Shown one piece after another: positions 21,646 to 23,406 of a DNA stretch of 23,406 bases. Under the pieces are notes generated by a model. The model had not been told where the DNA came from and did no database searches. It saw only the letters and a list, made by a program, of their open reading frames with translations. A program made the position numbers and the translations under genes. Each line of letters starts with the position of its first letter. The first letter of the stretch is position 1. This DNA comes from an uncultured Collinsella sp. (GTDB lineage Bacteria > Actinomycetota > Coriobacteriia > Coriobacteriales > Coriobacteriaceae). The DNA lies in the NCBI GenBank assembly GCA_902490095.1, contig CABUCQ010000023.1, positions 1 through 23,406 on the forward strand, read 5' to 3'.

Positions 21646-22629
21646 ATGGCCCAGCATGCCACTGACAATATCGAAATGATGCCCGATAGCCCTGTTGCTC
21701 GCGAGGACCTGGGCGCGGGCGGCACCTCCCGCGGCGCCGGCGCTCGCTCGCCGCTGTTCTGGAAAGTCCTGCTGCTTTCGGTGGCAGTCGTCTGGGGCTA
21801 CTCCTTTACGACCATGAAGGACGCGCTCGACACCATTCCGGTGTTCGAACTGCTCTACGTGCGCTTTCTGCCTGCGGCGTTGGTCATGTTTTTCATCTTC
21901 CACAAGCGCATCATCGCGCACCTCAACGCCCGCAACCTTATCGTCGGACTTGGCATGGGCGCACTTATGTGGGCCGCCTACGCCCTGCAGACAGTCGGTC
22001 TGGCGCACACCACGGCGGGCAAGAATGCTTTTTTGACGGGCACGTATTGCATCGTTGTGCCGTTCGCGAGCTATTTTCTGAGCGGCGAAAAACTCACCCG
22101 CTATAACCTGGGCGCGGCGCTGCTGTGCTTGGCGGGCATTGGCTTGGTGGCGCTCGATAGCGTTGAATTCAACATCGGTGATGTCATTACGCTGGCGGGT
22201 GCGGTCTTTTTCGCCATCCAGATGGCGGTGACTGCCAAGTACGGTCGCAAAATGGACATCAACGTCATCACGTTTTGGATGTTTGTGGGCAACGGCGTGC
22301 TGAGCCTGGCAACGTCGCTGCTATTCGAGACCCAAGCGCCTCTGTCCGTGTGGACGCCGAGCTTTATCAGCGCGATGGCGTTTCTCTCGGTTGGTTGCAC
22401 ATGCGCGGCTCTGCTCATCCAAAACGTCGGCTTGGCGCATGTCTCGGCCTCGACGGGCTCACTGCTCCTTTCGATGGAGTCGCCTTCGGGCGTGCTGTTC
22501 TCGGTGCTGCTGATGGGGGAGGCGCTCACCTCGCGCCTGCTCGCCGGCTTCGCGCTCATCTTTCTTTCGATTATCTTGAGCGAGACGCATTTCGATTTTT
22601 TGCGTCGAAAGCCGCGTCCGCAATTGTAA
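21646..22629 (+). CDS. EamA/DMT-superfamily transporter
   Basis: A 327-residue integral membrane protein of the drug/metabolite transporter superfamily. After a hydrophilic N-terminal stretch of about 38 residues come ten hydrophobic segments in two repeats of five, each an EamA unit. Typical elements are VVWGYSFTTMKDAL at the first helix, YALQTVGLAHTTAGKNAFLTGTY ahead of helix 4 and the equivalent LIQNVGLAHVSASTGSLLLSMES in the second half. The family exports or imports small metabolites such as amino acids or nucleosides; the substrate cannot be predicted. ATG 21646 has GAGGA (21635-21639) six bases ahead. It stands alone between two terminators. Confidence 0.9.
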   Translation: MAQHATDNIEMMPDSPVAREDLGAGGTSRGAGARSPLFWKVLLLSVAVVWGYSFTTMKDALDTIPVFELLYVRFLPAALVMFFIFHKRIIAHLNARNLIVGLGMGALMWAAYALQTVGLAHTTAGKNAFLTGTYCIVVPFASYFLSGEKLTRYNLGAALLCLAGIGLVALDSVEFNIGDVITLAGAVFFAIQMAVTAKYGRKMDINVITFWMFVGNGVLSLATSLLFETQAPLSVWTPSFISAMAFLSVGCTCAALLIQNVGLAHVSASTGSLLLSMESPSGVLFSVLLMGEALTSRLLAGFALIFLSIILSETHFDFLRRKPRPQL

Positions 22630-22641
22630 ACAATTTGTTGC

Positions 22642-22666
22642 GCCGCCTCCCGGGGCGGCATTTTTT
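22642..22666 (+). terminator. Intrinsic terminator of the DMT transporter gene
   Basis: GCCGCC (22642-22647) pairs with GGCGGC (22654-22659), extended by one T-G pair, loop CCCG, followed by A and six T residues. It begins 13 bases after the stop codon. Confidence 0.85.
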
Positions 22667-22692
22667 ATGCGTCGCCCTTAAAGTAGTACCTT

Positions 22693-22714
22693 GCACTTTA
22701 CGCTATCAAAGTGC
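22693..22714. promoter_or_regulatory. Inverted repeat ahead of the M20 hydrolase gene
   Basis: GCACTTT (22693-22699) and AAAGTGC (22708-22714) are perfect 7-bp arms around an 8-bp spacer, 31 bases before the start codon. It overlaps a -35-like TTGCAC (22691-22696), so it may be an operator, but no convincing -10 follows. Confidence 0.45.
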
Positions 22715-22744
22715 GTGCTGCAAAAACGTTACTGGAGGGCTTCT

Positions 22745-23406
22745 ATGGCATCAGCTCTGTCCGATTTTCAACCGCAACCAGCGCCCCAGGCCACCGCGGC
22801 GGCGCAGGCCGCTATCGGTGACGGTCTTGTCGCAGAAGCTCAGGCTTTTGCAGACGAGCTCGCTGCATGGCGACACGATCTACACCAGATGCCCGAGCTG
22901 GGTAACAATCTTCCGCAGACGTCTGCCTATATCCAGGCACGTCTGGACGAGATGGACATCCCCCATACCACGCTAGTCGACGGTTCCTGCGTCGTTGGCC
23001 TGATCGGTGCCGGTGCGGCCGCTCAGGGCAATGGCACGTGCAAGGACGAGCAGGCCGGAACGGTCGTCATGCTCCGAGGCGATATGGATGCCCTTCCCGT
23101 TGTCGAGGAATCCGGCGAGCCCTTTGCATCCACCAATGGCTGCATGCATGCTTGCGGTCACGATATGCACGCGACGGCCCTGCTTGGTGCGGCGCGCCTG
23201 CTCAAGGCCCGCGAGGCCGAGCTTGTGGAGGCCAACGCTACCGTCAAGTTGCTGTTCCAGCCGGGCGAGGAGACCTTTGAGGGAGCACGCGCTGCCATCG
23301 CCGACGGCTTGCTCGAGAACCCGCGCCCTCAGGCGGCCTTTGCCATGCATGTCAACAGCCAGTCGCCGCTTGGCCTGGTGCTCTACGGCAGCCCGGCGCT
23401 CTCGGG
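22745..23406 (+). CDS. M20-family amidohydrolase (N-acyl amino acid or hippurate hydrolase type), cut by window end
   Basis: The frame opens at ATG 22745, with GGAGGG (22734-22739) five bases ahead, and stays open to the window end, giving 220 residues of a family normally about 390-440 long. It begins with a Pro/Gln/Ala-rich leader of about 30 residues, then WRHDLHQMPELG, the usual M20D start. Further motifs are RGDMDALPV, the metal-binding MHACGHDMHA with conserved Cys and His, and LFQPGEE with the catalytic glutamate pair. These enzymes hydrolyse amide bonds of N-acylated amino acids or similar compounds in the cytosol, using two metal ions. The exact substrate cannot be told from this portion. 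It has its own leader region after the DMT terminator. Confidence 0.93.
   Translation, partial: MASALSDFQPQPAPQATAAAQAAIGDGLVAEAQAFADELAAWRHDLHQMPELGNNLPQTSAYIQARLDEMDIPHTTLVDGSCVVGLIGAGAAAQGNGTCKDEQAGTVVMLRGDMDALPVVEESGEPFASTNGCMHACGHDMHATALLGAARLLKAREAELVEANATVKLLFQPGEETFEGARAAIADGLLENPRPQAAFAMHVNSQSPLGLVLYGSPALS

Overview
The window looks like chromosomal DNA of a high-GC gut actinobacterium of the Coriobacteriia. A Collinsella-like genome is my best guess, inferred from GC-rich codon use, strong GGAGG-type ribosome binding sites, the YhgE/Pip pair and the gene complement; no 16S rRNA or other decisive marker is present. All genes but one lie on the + strand.

Layout. (1) 1-2537: the tail of an upstream unit with its terminator, then a large unrecognised cytosolic protein with TPR-like repeats near its C-terminus. 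(2) 2567-3928: an AAA ATPase of the DUF4143 type whose promoter and ribosome binding site sit inside a striking double palindrome; it is less GC-rich than its surroundings and looks accessory. (3) 4049-4246: tRNA-Ser(GCU), a terminator, and a short inverted relic of a tRNA 3' end. (4) 4271-7769: a secreted D,D-carboxypeptidase on the - strand, divergent from a VanR/VanS-like two-component pair, with an 11+11 bp inverted repeat between them. (5) 7873-10969: a phosphate module, pstB-phoB-phoR, without pstSCA or phoU in view. (6) 11165-13229: a polysaccharide phosphoregulatory module (Wzz-type chain-length protein, BY-kinase, PHP-type tyrosine phosphatase) with no glycosyltransferases beside it. 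(7) 13269-15996: a GNAT acetyltransferase and the chaperone htpG. (8) 15997-16488: about 490 bp without a gene, full of hairpins, with a good promoter at its end. (9) 16489-21444: two adjacent YhgE/Pip membrane proteins, paralogues of each other, closed by a strong terminator. (10) 21646-22629: an EamA/DMT transporter. (11) 22745 to the window end: the start of an M20 amidohydrolase that runs off the window.

The common theme of the middle is the cell envelope: peptidoglycan trimming plus a Van-like sensor, phosphate sensing, polysaccharide length control by tyrosine phosphorylation, and large ABC-2-like envelope proteins. Two complete OmpR-family two-component pairs lie within about 5.2 kb. 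Nothing here is a clear mobile element, prophage, CRISPR array or defence island. The most unusual signals are non-coding: the double palindrome at 2567-2639, the hairpin cluster at 16004-16189, and operator-like palindromes ahead of the regulatory genes.
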